From an uncultured Clostridia bacterium (GTDB taxonomy: Bacteria; Bacillota; Clostridia; TANB77; CAG-508), in the NCBI GenBank assembly GCA_934130285.1, contig CAKOXT010000001.1:372001-436000 (forward strand): a DNA stretch of 64,000 nt. The letters are read 5' to 3'. Both the position numbers and the translations under genes were made by a program. The notes under the pieces are model-generated. The model was not told where the DNA came from. It ran no database searches and worked only from the letters and a program-made list of their open reading frames with translations. Below are positions 18,603 to 27,803 of this stretch, piece by piece (positions within the stretch are counted from its first letter, which is position 1; each line of letters opens with the position of its first letter).

Positions 18603-18647
18603 AAAATAAAACACCTAAGCAATAAAAATGCTCATGTGTTTTATTTT
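18603..18647 (-). terminator. Terminator-like hairpin in the leader of the sporulation-type sigma gene
   Basis: A perfect 12-bp stem (AAAATAAAACAC, 18603-18614, with 18636-18647) capped by a nested AGCA/TGCT stem. On the minus strand it ends in a run of T and lies between the divergent promoter region and the sigma ribosome binding site (AAAGGAGAGG). No gene upstream on that strand needs terminating, so an attenuator or translation-control role is possible. Confidence 0.7.
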
Positions 18648-18754
18648 ACCACGTTTTAGCTGTTTTGCCAACTTTTTTAACTTTTAAATATTATTTACAA
18701 ATATTTTTTGAGACAAAATCTATTTCTTTATTATCTAATATTTAGGTGATAATT

Positions 18755-19387
18755 ATGTATAATATACTTATAATAGAAAATATTAATAGCACATCCATAC
18801 TTATATTGAATGAAATATCAGTTGAAATTACAAATGCAAAAATCTTCAAAATAACTTCTGATATTGATGAAATCGCAACTGTATTAAAAAATCATTTAGT
18901 AGACTTTATTATTATTGATGAGAAAATTGAAAAAATTGAAGCCATTATACAGTGTATAAAATATTATTCTTATGATAATCGTTTATTTTTTCTTAATAAT
19001 AACGTTTTTTTATGCATAAAAGAAATTAAAAAAATCATATCTAATGATTTTGAAAATTATAATTCATTAAAACATTTAATAAGTGAAGAACTTAAAAAAA
19101 TGAATTTTAATTTTTCTTATGTTGGTACTCGTTATTTAGTTGATGTTATCTATGAATCCTATTATAGATGTGAAAATTTCGATATAAATTTAAATTCCGA
19201 TATTTATCCTATACTTTCTAAAAAATATAACAAAACTATCAATAATATAAAAAGTAATATTCATTATTCCGCCAATATGATGTATTGTGAAACAGAATCA
19301 AGTCAGTTAGAAAGAAAAATTGGATTATGTATTGATTTCAAACCCAAATTAAAAGATATCATAATCTCTGTAATTCGAAAAATTTAA
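18755..19387 (+). CDS. Spo0A-like transcription regulator with a degenerate receiver domain
   Basis: About 210 residues. The C-terminal half (about 105-180: LISEELKKMNFNF, VGTRYLVDVIY, DIYPILSKKYNKTINNIKSN) follows the Spo0A DNA-binding domain pattern (HEIGVPAHIKGYxYLREAI... LYPxIAKKYNTTPSRVERAIRHAI). The N-terminal half resembles a CheY-like receiver, with LIIEN replacing the usual acidic pair and VDFIIIDE retaining a candidate phospho-Asp. I start at ATG 18755, 6 bases after AGGTG; the upstream GTG lies inside that site. The divergent neighbour is a sporulation-type sigma. Spo0A-like identity is by remembered motif and is moderately sure. Confidence 0.75.
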   Translation: MYNILIIENINSTSILILNEISVEITNAKIFKITSDIDEIATVLKNHLVDFIIIDEKIEKIEAIIQCIKYYSYDNRLFFLNNNVFLCIKEIKKIISNDFENYNSLKHLISEELKKMNFNFSYVGTRYLVDVIYESYYRCENFDINLNSDIYPILSKKYNKTINNIKSNIHYSANMMYCETESSQLERKIGLCIDFKPKLKDIIISVIRKI

Positions 19388-19391
19388 TTTT

Positions 19392-19413
19392 GAGAGGACT
19401 GAATAGTCCTCTC
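19392..19413 (+). terminator. Terminator of the Spo0A-like gene
   Basis: GAGAGGACT and AGTCCTCTC form a perfect 9-bp stem with a 4-base loop, 5 bases after the stop codon, followed by TTATG. It is symmetrical and may also serve the minus-strand gene at 19458. Confidence 0.8.
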
Positions 19414-19415
19414 TT

Positions 19416-19963
19416 ATGTCAGGAGCGATTTGTTATAATTGCATGTAAACTTTTTAACTATCTTAATGCAAAATCATAAATTACATATAAACTTCTGTAT
19501 GGTCCAGGTGGTGTTGCATTATATGTACTTGCATCATAAAATACCTGAATTTTTTCTTCGTTTGGATTTACTGGTATTCTTCCTGTATTAAAGTTTCCCG
19601 AACCATCTACATTCGGATAAAACACTCCAGAATAAATGATTTTATTGTCACTGCATCTTTTTATCTTTACAGTCAACTTAACTAAACCGTTATAGTTGTC
19701 TGCTTTTTTAAAGTAACCATTAATCCAAAATTCATCAGCAAATCCCTGTCCAAGCAGTGTTTTGGTTGGAGTCCAATTATTATTGGTAAATGTCATTTCT
19801 CCTGCAAACCACTGGGTACCTGGCGTAAATGAATCTGGTCCAGGTCTTGAAGCTGCATGAACTGTTGTTGTGAACATTGCAATACAAATTAAACATATTG
19901 CAAATGTTGTTTTGAAATTCCGTTTTACTTTACTCATCTAAGCCTCCTCTACGCTCCTGACAT
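19416..19963. repeat. 12-bp perfect inverted repeat bracketing the secreted-protein gene
   Basis: ATGTCAGGAGCG at 19416-19427 recurs in inverse as CGCTCCTGACAT at 19952-19963. The two copies bracket only the gene at 19458-19937. No obvious target-site duplication was seen next to them. Confidence 0.75.
19458..19937 (-). CDS. Small secreted protein of unknown function
   Basis: 159 residues beginning with a classical signal peptide (basic MSKVKRNFK, hydrophobic core, cleavage expected after VHA near residue 28). The mature part is about 130 residues, strand-rich with several Trp, Tyr and Gly and one Cys, and looks like a beta-sandwich. No membrane anchor or sortase motif is seen. An AGGAGG site lies 8 bases before the ATG. 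It lies next to the Spo0A-like/sigma pair and inside a 12-bp inverted repeat, so it may belong to that module, but this is inference. Confidence 0.75.
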   Translation of the reverse strand: MSKVKRNFKTTFAICLICIAMFTTTVHAASRPGPDSFTPGTQWFAGEMTFTNNNWTPTKTLLGQGFADEFWINGYFKKADNYNGLVKLTVKIKRCSDNKIIYSGVFYPNVDGSGNFNTGRIPVNPNEEKIQVFYDASTYNATPPGPYRSLYVIYDFALR

Positions 19964-20080
19964 CATTAAAATAATACAATAGTATTATTTTTTACTCATG
20001 CATTCTACATAAGTTGTTTTTATTTTACTACACTTATTTAATATAATTTTAAAAAGTTAGAAAAGTTAAAAATACAGATG

Positions 20081-21268
20081 CTACTTTATCTTTCGTTCTA
20101 ATTCTATTTCAACGTCTTCTCCTTTATAGTTCATATAGATTTTTAAAATGTTAGTTGTATTGTATTTATTTAAAGTAAATGTTTGCCAATGTATTATGTG
20201 GTTCTCATCTAAACCTGTATATCCTGCGTCTTCACTTGTGCTTTTGGCTGGATAAAATTTCTCTCCTCTTTCATTTTCTATATATTCATTCTTGAATTTT
20301 CTGCTCTCCATGAATTCTTCATACGTCATGTGCTTTTGTCTTTCTATTTCTTCGTCTATTTTTCTTTCTATTGTTTCTTCGTCATCTGTAAGGTAACTAT
20401 ACAAGGTTTCATTTCTTTCTTCTGCTATTAGTTGCAGTTTAGTTGATGTTTCTGAAACAATTACGTGCTCTATTTGGATTTTGTCACTAGAGCATTTTTT
20501 TACGTAGTATATAATTTCTTCTCTATTATAAAATTTTTCTGGAACATCATACTCTATTTGCCACTTTCCTTTTATTATATTATTGTTGTAGAGAATTTTA
20601 GTTAGATTTATAAATATTTTTTTACTTTTTGGAAAGTTGCTTGCACAAAGGTTGTATGTTAAATATAGTGTGTTTCCATTAACTGAGCTAACGTATTTGT
20701 TGCCTCCTGTGTTTATATAGTTTTCGTTGTCTTTTTTCCATTCATACTTTAAGTTATTATCTTGACAATAACTTCTAAATGCTTCTTCATCTTCACAGTA
20801 TAATATTTTTTTATTTTCGTCTGTTATAATCATGTCTGTAAACTCAAATTCTTCTAAATTTTCTACTTTTATGCTTTCACTTATATTTATACTGAATTCT
20901 ATGCATAAGTTATAATCATCCATTAATACTTTGTTAATTGTTATTTCTGTTCCGTTTGAGTCTATGTATTCCATGTTTGGATAATCTATATATCCGTGTT
21001 CTATTGCATTGTCCATGCCTTCACTGTGTAGGAAAATATTTTTTATTGTTTTTGATATATCTTTGGCAAAAACAACTCCTGTAACTAGTATGCATGCGGC
21101 GCAGCCACTTGCTAGTAATTTTATAATGTGATGTGCTTTTTTCCTTTTATTTCCTTGATAGTTTTCTATTGTTCTTTTGATTGTATTTTTTGCGTGGTTA
21201 GGGACTTCAATTTCTTCTGTGCATATTTTTTTAATGATATTTTCGAAATCATTATTTTTTTCAATCAT
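20081..21268 (-). CDS. Membrane anti-sigma-like protein, DUF4179 type
   Basis: 395 residues: a cytoplasmic N-terminus of about 45 (likely sigma-binding), one membrane helix at about 46-68 (IIKLLASGCAACILVTGVVFA), then a long extracytoplasmic domain with the IDSNGTEITINKVLMDDYNL pattern typical of DUF4179 proteins. Its start overlaps the sigma stop by four bases (ATGA), so the two are coupled. Probably holds the sigma at the membrane until a cell-envelope signal arrives; the signal is unknown. Confidence 0.8.
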   Translation of the reverse strand: MIEKNNDFENIIKKICTEEIEVPNHAKNTIKRTIENYQGNKRKKAHHIIKLLASGCAACILVTGVVFAKDISKTIKNIFLHSEGMDNAIEHGYIDYPNMEYIDSNGTEITINKVLMDDYNLCIEFSINISESIKVENLEEFEFTDMIITDENKKILYCEDEEAFRSYCQDNNLKYEWKKDNENYINTGGNKYVSSVNGNTLYLTYNLCASNFPKSKKIFINLTKILYNNNIIKGKWQIEYDVPEKFYNREEIIYYVKKCSSDKIQIEHVIVSETSTKLQLIAEERNETLYSYLTDDEETIERKIDEEIERQKHMTYEEFMESRKFKNEYIENERGEKFYPAKSTSEDAGYTGLDENHIIHWQTFTLNKYNTTNILKIYMNYKGEDVEIELERKIK

Positions 21269-21744
21269 AGCGTTATCCTCCCTTCAAATTTGTTTTTTAA
21301 TTTTTTAACAGCTCTTGCAATTCTGTTTCTTATTGTACTTTCTGGTTCTTTTAATATTTTGCTAATTTCTTTTGTTGTTAGATTTTCAGAGTAATATAGT
21401 GTAATCGCTATTTTCTCTTTATCATTTAAAGATTTTATTAAAATATAAAAGTCAAGTTTGGAGTTTATTTCGTCGTTATAATCTCTTGGGTCTACTTTTA
21501 TATTTTCGTCATATTCAACTTTACTATTTTTTCTTTTAAATACTATATTACAATTATTTATTAAAATTCTTATTAACCATGTTTTTATGTATTGTGGGTG
21601 TCTTAATTTTTTTATATTTTTTAGTGCTTGTTCAATTGTCATTTGTATAACGTCATCAATGTCGTTTACAGAGTTTAATCTTATGCTTGCTATTCTATAT
21701 AGGTCTTGTTCAAAACTTATGATTAGTTCAGTAAATGCTTCCAT
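21265..21744 (-). CDS. ECF-type RNA polymerase sigma factor
   Basis: 159 residues with region 2 (DLYRIASIRLNSVNDIDDVIQMTIEQ, then YIKTWLIRILINNC) and region 4 (LNDKEKIAITLYYSENLTTKEISKILKEPESTIRNRIARAVKKLKN). The recognition helix is almost the same as in the sigma at 11370-11906. The N-terminus is short, beginning directly in region 2; the ATG chosen (MEAFTELII) lacks a strong Shine-Dalgarno site, and an upstream start in another frame-compatible position was not found. Confidence 0.9.
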   Translation of the reverse strand: MEAFTELIISFEQDLYRIASIRLNSVNDIDDVIQMTIEQALKNIKKLRHPQYIKTWLIRILINNCNIVFKRKNSKVEYDENIKVDPRDYNDEINSKLDFYILIKSLNDKEKIAITLYYSENLTTKEISKILKEPESTIRNRIARAVKKLKNKFEGRITL

Positions 21745-21960
21745 GTCGCCGTTTTTGAGCTTTAGTTGCTAAGTTAATTAGTTTTATTTCCATAGTCCCC
21801 CCTAAATCTTTATATGCATATATTTTTGATTCATTTATTAGATTGTATGGTTTCTTTTTTTGTCTCACATTTTTTAAAATTATATATCAATTATTGCATT
21901 TTTGGTAATTTTTCACTTTTATATTTGGTAAAGATTTTGTACTAATCAATGTGATATAAA

Positions 21961-21984
21961 AAAAGAAGGCTTTTGCCTTCTTTT
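21961..21984 (-). terminator. Terminator of the ZIP transporter gene
   Basis: AAAAGAAGGC/GCCTTCTTTT, a perfect 10-bp stem with a TTTT loop and a run of T on the minus strand. A second hairpin, CAGCTAGTAAG/CTTACTAGCTG (22001-22027), lies between it and the ZIP stop and has its T-run on the plus strand. The remaining 21745-21960 spacer holds nothing else I can name. Confidence 0.8.
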
Positions 21985-22057
21985 AGTTTTATATATTACT
22001 CAGCTAGTAAGGAATACTTACTAGCTGATTTTTTGTAAATTTCTTTCTTCAGAGTAT

Positions 22058-22834
22058 TTATCCTAATGCTACATCTAGGATCATCATTATTACAAATCCA
22101 ATCGCAACTCCTATTGTTGCTATATTTGAGTGTTCTCCTGATTGAGCTTCTGGAATCAATTCTTCTACTACCACATATATCATTGCTCCTGCTGCAAATG
22201 AAAGTAGGTATGGAAGTATTGGCACTACTGCGTTTGTTAATAATATTGTTATTATGGCTCCTATAGGTTCAACTATTCCTGAAAGTGTACCATATATAAA
22301 TGCTTTCCATTTTGATATTCCTTCACTTTTTAGTGGCATTGATATGATTGCTCCTTCAGGAAAGTTTTGTATTGCTATTCCTATTGCTAGTGCAAATGCT
22401 CCTGCCATTGTTATTCCCGCATTTCCTATTAATGCTCCAGCAAATGTTACTCCTACTGCCATTCCTTCTGGAATGTTGTGTAATGTTACTGCAAATACTA
22501 GCATTGTTGTTTTCTTTAATTTTGCTTTTATTCCTTCAGGTTCACTTGAGTTTAAGTGCAAGTGTGGGACGATGCTATCTAATATTAATAGGAATAATAT
22601 TCCCAGTAGAAATCCTACTGCTGCTGGAATCCATGAAATTATATTCTGATTTTCAGCCATTTCTATTGATGGCATTAATAATGACCATATTGATGCTGCA
22701 ATCATTACTCCTGATGCAAATCCAAGTAATAATTTTTCTATTTTTGAGTTCATTTTATTTTTCATCAAGAAAACTGTTGCAGCTCCTAGTGTTGTTCCTA
22801 AGAATGGTATTAGTAATCCTAAAAATAATTGCAT
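22058..22834 (-). CDS. ZIP-family divalent metal transporter
   Basis: A 258-residue membrane protein with about eight hydrophobic segments. The metal site motif HNIPEGMAVGV in helix 4 and the NFPEGAIISMPL motif in helix 5 are those of ZupT-type ZIP proteins, which import zinc and other divalent cations. The cytoplasmic His-rich loop between helices 3 and 4 is short (PHLHLN). It stands just after mutL on the same strand, 36 bases apart; possibly co-transcribed with it, but functionally unrelated. Confidence 0.93.
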   Translation of the reverse strand: MQLFLGLLIPFLGTTLGAATVFLMKNKMNSKIEKLLLGFASGVMIAASIWSLLMPSIEMAENQNIISWIPAAVGFLLGILFLLILDSIVPHLHLNSSEPEGIKAKLKKTTMLVFAVTLHNIPEGMAVGVTFAGALIGNAGITMAGAFALAIGIAIQNFPEGAIISMPLKSEGISKWKAFIYGTLSGIVEPIGAIITILLTNAVVPILPYLLSFAAGAMIYVVVEELIPEAQSGEHSNIATIGVAIGFVIMMILDVALG

Positions 22835-22870
22835 TTTATTTTCACCTCTTTATCTATGTATTTTATATTT

Positions 22871-24580
22871 TTATTCTTGTGCTAATTTTTTCTTTATTTC
22901 TTCATGTGGAATTTTTATTGTTGTTGGCCTACCATGTGGGCATGTGTAAGGATTTTTTAGTGTTAATAGTCCATTTATTAAGTCATCTACTTCTTGTCTT
23001 TTTAAGTCCATGTGTGCTTTTACTGCTGCTTTACAAGCTACTGTTGCTATAAATCTTTCTTCAACATCTTTTGATGTGCTTCTTTGTCCTGTTAACATTT
23101 CATCTAGTATGTCCATAAATATGTTTTTGCTGTTTGTTTTATATTCTAAGTCCGGTATTCCATTTATTTTTATTGTGCTTTCGCCAAATGATTCTAACTC
23201 AAATCCAATTTGTTTAAATAGTTGCATGTTTTGCTGTACAAATTCTGCTTCTCTGTGTGATAAGTTTATGATTTCTGGAATTAGCATCATTTGACTGTTA
23301 TTTTTTATGTTGTTTTTATAATTAGCTTTGATTTGTTCATACAAAATTCTTTCGTGTGCTGCGTGTTGGTCTATTAAGTATATTTCATCATCTATTTCAA
23401 CAATTATATATGTTCTAAACAGTATTCCTATGAATTTGTATTCGATTTTTCTTTTTTCTTCTCTTGCTATTTCTGTTGCATCTGTTTGTTTCTCTACTTC
23501 AGGTTCAATTTTGTCAAAATGATTAGTTAAAAATGAATACTCATTTTCTACATAATCTTTTTCTACTTCTCTTTCATTGTTTCCAAGGAATTCACTACTT
23601 AATATTGCTTCTTTGATAGCGTGATAAAAGATTCTGTATAATTTATCTTCTTCTTTGAATCTAACTTCTGATTTTGTTGGGTGTACATTTACATCATAAC
23701 AATCTGCTGGCATTTCTAGATTTAATATAAAGAACCCATATTTTCCTATTCCTGTTGCTCCCTTGAATGCTTGATCTGCACTGCTGTATAGTATTGGATT
23801 TTTTATGTTTCTTTTATTCAAGAATATTACTTGATCTTTTCTTGAATCTTTGGCAATTCTTGTATTTCCTACTACTCCTGTTATCTTTATACTGTTTTCT
23901 TCATAATTTACCTTAACTATGTTTTCTTTTATTTCTTTACCATAAATTGTGTATATTATATCTTCTATTTTGCCGTTTCCGTTTGATTGAAATACTGCTT
24001 TTCCGTCATTTATAAGTCTGAATGAAATATCTAAATTTGCAATTGCTGCTTTTTGTACCCATTCTTTTATTGCTCTAGTTTCAGTTTGGTCTTTCTTTAA
24101 GAATTTATATCTTACTGGTGTATTAAAAAATAGTTCTTCTACTATTATTGTAGTTCCTTGGTTTGCAGCGACTTCTCCAGCTTCTTCTATATTTCCTGCT
24201 CTTGCTACGATTTTAGCTCCAAATGGGTTATCCTTAATTTTTGATATTAATGTTGTTTTGGAAATTGCTGATATACTTGCTAACGCTTCTCCTCTGAACC
24301 CCATTGTATATGTGTTTTCTAAGTCCTCTATTTCTCTTATTTTGCTTGTTGCGTGTCTTTCTAAAGCAATAGGCATATCTTCAATTGACATACCTTTCCC
24401 ATTATCAGAAACTTTAATTAAGCCTTTTCCACCTTTTTTAATTTCAATAGACACAGATGTTGCCCCTGCGTCTATTGAATTTTCTACTAATTCTTTTACA
24501 ACATTTGCAGGTCTTTCTATAACTTCGCCTGCAGCTATTTTATTTATTGTTAAATCATCTAATAATACAATGTCACTCAT
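22871..24580 (-). CDS. mutL: DNA mismatch repair protein MutL
   Basis: 569 residues. The N-terminal GHKL ATPase is clear (IAAGEVIERPANVVKELVEN, DNGKGM, ATSKI, GFRGEAL). The C-terminal domain keeps the nicking-endonuclease motif DQHAAHERILYE and the ACKAAVKAH and CPHGRPT metal-site motifs, so this is the endonuclease-type MutL. mutS is not in the window. The stop of the ABC permease gene lies one base before the start region, so mutL may be read from the ABC operon. Confidence 0.97.
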   Translation of the reverse strand: MSDIVLLDDLTINKIAAGEVIERPANVVKELVENSIDAGATSVSIEIKKGGKGLIKVSDNGKGMSIEDMPIALERHATSKIREIEDLENTYTMGFRGEALASISAISKTTLISKIKDNPFGAKIVARAGNIEEAGEVAANQGTTIIVEELFFNTPVRYKFLKKDQTETRAIKEWVQKAAIANLDISFRLINDGKAVFQSNGNGKIEDIIYTIYGKEIKENIVKVNYEENSIKITGVVGNTRIAKDSRKDQVIFLNKRNIKNPILYSSADQAFKGATGIGKYGFFILNLEMPADCYDVNVHPTKSEVRFKEEDKLYRIFYHAIKEAILSSEFLGNNEREVEKDYVENEYSFLTNHFDKIEPEVEKQTDATEIAREEKRKIEYKFIGILFRTYIIVEIDDEIYLIDQHAAHERILYEQIKANYKNNIKNNSQMMLIPEIINLSHREAEFVQQNMQLFKQIGFELESFGESTIKINGIPDLEYKTNSKNIFMDILDEMLTGQRSTSKDVEERFIATVACKAAVKAHMDLKRQEVDDLINGLLTLKNPYTCPHGRPTTIKIPHEEIKKKLAQE

Positions 24581-24581
24581 A

Positions 24582-26948
24582 TTACTCGTTTCCTTTTAAA
24601 CTTGTTACCATATCTATTTTGTTTACTTTCTTAGCTAACATATGTGATGATAACCATGACACTATTGCTGTTCCTATTAAAGCATATATGTATGATATTA
24701 CATTTATATATGCTTGCATGTCGTATGTTTCTGCAATTGCCATTTTAAAGATATAAGCAGCTAAGAAATATCCTGCTGGTAATCCAATTATTATTGATAT
24801 AATTGTTATCCAATTGTTTTGTTTTATATAAATTTTTCTTATTTGTTTGTTTTTGAATCCTAATACTTTTAGTGTTGCAAATTGATATTGTTTTTCTGAG
24901 AATGATAGCACTCCTAAATTATAGATTATTATAATTCCAAGTAATGCTGCGATTACAATTAATAAAATAATCATTGTTTGCATTGTATTTAACATATTGT
25001 TCATTCCGCTTCTTAATGCTGCTTTATCTTGTATTACTTCTACACCATCTATATCTTTAACATCTTTTAGATTTTGATTTGTATATACACTATCTGGTCT
25101 ATATGTTATTCCTAGTGTTTCTAAATATTTTTTTGTCATTTTAATGTTTTGATTTTGTGGATCACTATCTAATCCAACAATTTTGCTTTCATGATATGTG
25201 TCATCTCCATATACATGCCATCTGATTGTATCTCCTATTTTGTAGCCTTTATTTTCAGCTAATTTTCTTGTTACAAATATTCCATCATCTTTTAAGTCAA
25301 CATAGTTTTTGTTTCCATCTGTAAATCTTACGTATCCATCGCTATCATCTACGAAAGCATTATTTTCTTCTTTTTTATCTCCATTTTCAATTTCGATTCC
25401 AAGTGTTTCTGATGTTGCTGAACCATATTCATCTGTTATTTTTTTGAATTGATCGTCTGTATAATCTGATTTTAATGATAATTTGTAATCAAAATTATAT
25501 AACCCTTCAAATTGCCAATCTATAAAACTGTTCATTGTATCTCTTAAACCAAAAGCACAAGTTAATATCATCGTACAGCTTGTTATTCCTACTATGCCCA
25601 TTAATGTTCTCATTTTGTTTCTTAATATATCTCTTAAATTCCATTTGTTTGAGAATTTCATTTTTTGGAATATGCCTTTTGAAGTGAATTTGCTTGCTTT
25701 TACTGTTGGCATTTTTTCTCTTAATGTTTCTGCTGGTGATTCTTTTAGTTCTGATCTACATGTTAAGTATGTTACTAATGAAATAACTAAAACAGCTATA
25801 ATTACTATGATTACGCTACCATCATCTATTACAGCTTTACCATTTGGAACTTCAAAGTATGACATTTCCATTTCTATGAACATTGTTCCTATTAGTAATG
25901 GGCCTGCTATGAATCCTACAATTCCTGCTAATACTGATATCCAGAACCCATATCCAACATAATGTGCTGTTATTTTTCTGTTTTTAAATCCTAATGCCTT
26001 CAAAGTTCCTATTTGAACTCTTTGCTTTTTTACTACTCTTGTCATTGTTGTTATTACAGATAGGATTGCTATAAATAAGAATAGCCCAGCAAATACTCCT
26101 ACATATGTTTCTCCTTCTTCTATTTCACCTTGATATGTTGCATAAGATGATGAATCTTTTATGTCAGTTACTGCTAATGCTGATTTTACTTTGTTTTCTA
26201 TGTCTGATTTTACTTGGCCTTTATTTGATTCTTCATTTACATCAACAAGTACATAATTGTATTTAATATAATCTTTATAGTCAAAATTTGGAACTGCTAA
26301 ATTAAACATATCTTCATCTGTTATATTCATTTTAGCCATTACTGATTTTTTTATATACTCTTGTGGAAATTCATTTATTGAAACATATGCAAATCCGAAA
26401 TCTGCGTGGTCTGGGAAAAGTGAGGCTTCATCTTTTACATCATACACATGATCTGGCACATTTATTAATCCCACAATTTTTTCAGTAATTTTTACACCGT
26501 CATATTTTAATGAAATTGTATCTCCAACTTTTAGATTATTTTCTTGTGCATAAAAATTATCTAACCAAATTCCTGCCTTATCTTTTGAGAATTCTTCTCC
26601 ATCCATAATATAGAATTTTGAAATGTTATTTGCTTCTATAAAACTTAATTCCATTGTTTTTTCTTCATGTGACTCAACTGTTGCTGTTATTGTTAACTTT
26701 CTTTCAGCATCTTTTACATTATCTATTGATTTTATTGTATCTAGGTCTTCTTGAGTAAAATTTTCTCCAATCGCAGTTAAATCTTCAAGATTACATTCTG
26801 TGTAAAATTTATCTGCTGATTCTGTCATTCCTCCCATATATGAACGAATTCCACAGTATGCAAATACTCCTAAAAATACCATTAAAAAGATTGCTATAAA
26901 TTGTGACTTGTTTAATTTCATGTCACGAATCATTTTCTTTTTTAACAT
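24582..26948 (-). CDS. ABC transporter permease, FtsX/MacB type
   Basis: 788 residues with ten or so membrane helices: one N-terminal (about 15-35), an extracytoplasmic domain to about 265, a block of three (about 270-410), a fourth near 440-465, a second extracytoplasmic domain and a final block of three (about 660-770). The two FtsX-type repeats carry TLKALGFKNRKI and TLKVLGFKNKQI, typical of lipoprotein or peptide exporters. It is downstream of its ATPase by 1 base and probably under the TetR regulator at 27851. Confidence 0.92.
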   Translation of the reverse strand: MLKKKMIRDMKLNKSQFIAIFLMVFLGVFAYCGIRSYMGGMTESADKFYTECNLEDLTAIGENFTQEDLDTIKSIDNVKDAERKLTITATVESHEEKTMELSFIEANNISKFYIMDGEEFSKDKAGIWLDNFYAQENNLKVGDTISLKYDGVKITEKIVGLINVPDHVYDVKDEASLFPDHADFGFAYVSINEFPQEYIKKSVMAKMNITDEDMFNLAVPNFDYKDYIKYNYVLVDVNEESNKGQVKSDIENKVKSALAVTDIKDSSSYATYQGEIEEGETYVGVFAGLFLFIAILSVITTMTRVVKKQRVQIGTLKALGFKNRKITAHYVGYGFWISVLAGIVGFIAGPLLIGTMFIEMEMSYFEVPNGKAVIDDGSVIIVIIAVLVISLVTYLTCRSELKESPAETLREKMPTVKASKFTSKGIFQKMKFSNKWNLRDILRNKMRTLMGIVGITSCTMILTCAFGLRDTMNSFIDWQFEGLYNFDYKLSLKSDYTDDQFKKITDEYGSATSETLGIEIENGDKKEENNAFVDDSDGYVRFTDGNKNYVDLKDDGIFVTRKLAENKGYKIGDTIRWHVYGDDTYHESKIVGLDSDPQNQNIKMTKKYLETLGITYRPDSVYTNQNLKDVKDIDGVEVIQDKAALRSGMNNMLNTMQTMIILLIVIAALLGIIIIYNLGVLSFSEKQYQFATLKVLGFKNKQIRKIYIKQNNWITIISIIIGLPAGYFLAAYIFKMAIAETYDMQAYINVISYIYALIGTAIVSWLSSHMLAKKVNKIDMVTSLKGNE

Positions 26949-26949
26949 A

Positions 26950-27660
26950 TTACCATTTCACCTCATCAATCTTTTTAGGATTTTCATTTGCAGTTACACT
27001 TTCTATTTTTCCGTTTTTTACTCTTATTACTGTGTCTGCAATTTCAGCAAATAAACTGTTATGTGTTACTATTATTACTGTATTTGCTCCGTTATTTCCA
27101 TCACATTGTTTTTTTAATAATTTTAATATTTCTACACCTGTTTTTGAATCAAGTGCTCCTGTTGGTTCGTCACATAAAAGAAGTTTTGGATTTTTTGCAA
27201 TAGCTCTTGCTATTGAAACTCTTTGTTGCTCTCCTCCTGATAGTTGACTTGGAAATTTGTTCATGTGTTTTTCAAGTCCAACTGCTTTTATTGCTTCTTT
27301 ACTATCTGTTCCTTCTTTTACAACATCTTTGATTAACTCAACGTTTTCTAAAACTGTTAATGTTGGAAGAATGTTATAAAATTGAAAAATAAATCCAATA
27401 TTTTCTGCTCTGTATTCGCTTAGTTTTGTGTCATTATATTTTGAAATATCTTCTCCATCTATTTTGATGCTTCCTTCTGTTGGAGTATCCATTCCTCCTA
27501 TTAGGTTTAATAATGTTGACTTTCCTGCTCCAGAAGGTCCAAGGACTACAACGAACTTTCCTTTTTCTATTTCTAAGTCTATTTTATCTAATGCTTTAAA
27601 TTCTTGTTCTCCTGTTTTGTAGACCTTACTTAATTTTTTAATTTCTACTATGTTCCCCAT
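26950..27660 (-). CDS. ABC transporter ATP-binding protein, MacB/LolD type
   Basis: Walker A GPSGAGKST, Q-loop FIFQFYNILPTLT, signature LSGGEQQRVSIARA, Walker B LLLCDEPTGALD and the switch-His VTHN are all intact. I start at the ATG complementing 27658-27660 (MGNIVEIKKLSK), preceded by AAAGGAAAGA; an upstream in-frame Met at 27711 would add 17 residues without a proper site. Pairs with the permease at 24582. Export substrate unknown; control by TetR suggests a toxic or antimicrobial ligand. Confidence 0.94.
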   Translation of the reverse strand: MGNIVEIKKLSKVYKTGEQEFKALDKIDLEIEKGKFVVVLGPSGAGKSTLLNLIGGMDTPTEGSIKIDGEDISKYNDTKLSEYRAENIGFIFQFYNILPTLTVLENVELIKDVVKEGTDSKEAIKAVGLEKHMNKFPSQLSGGEQQRVSIARAIAKNPKLLLCDEPTGALDSKTGVEILKLLKKQCDGNNGANTVIIVTHNSLFAEIADTVIRVKNGKIESVTANENPKKIDEVKW

Positions 27661-27722
27661 ATCTCTTTCCTTTCTAATGTTAATATTCTTAACATATGAA
27701 ATAACTTTCACATTTCAAAAAT

Positions 27723-27751
27723 ATTATATTTATTTAAGTTTTAATTGTCAA
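27723..27751 (-). promoter_or_regulatory. Promoter of the ABC exporter operon
   Basis: On the minus strand TTGACA (27746-27751) and TATAAT (27723-27728) are separated by exactly 17 bases, a full consensus match, about 60 bases before the ATPase start. Confidence 0.88.
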
Positions 27752-27755
27752 TGGG

Positions 27756-27803
27756 AATATGAAACAAATTTCATATTGTTTGACTTTGAATTTGTTTCAT
27801 ATT
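27756..27803. promoter_or_regulatory. Putative TetR operator between the divergent promoters
   Basis: A perfect 15-bp inverted repeat: AATATGAAACAAATT at 27756-27770 and its complement at 27789-27803, spaced by 18 bases. The left arm abuts the -35 box of the ABC promoter; the right arm sits in the spacer of the regulator promoter. Its position suggests the regulator represses both directions. Confidence 0.82.

Noticed and set aside
22348..23052. A 234-codon plus-strand frame opposite the ZIP transporter and mutL
   Set aside because: It is Leu/Phe-rich antisense of real genes with no ribosome binding site or recognisable domain.
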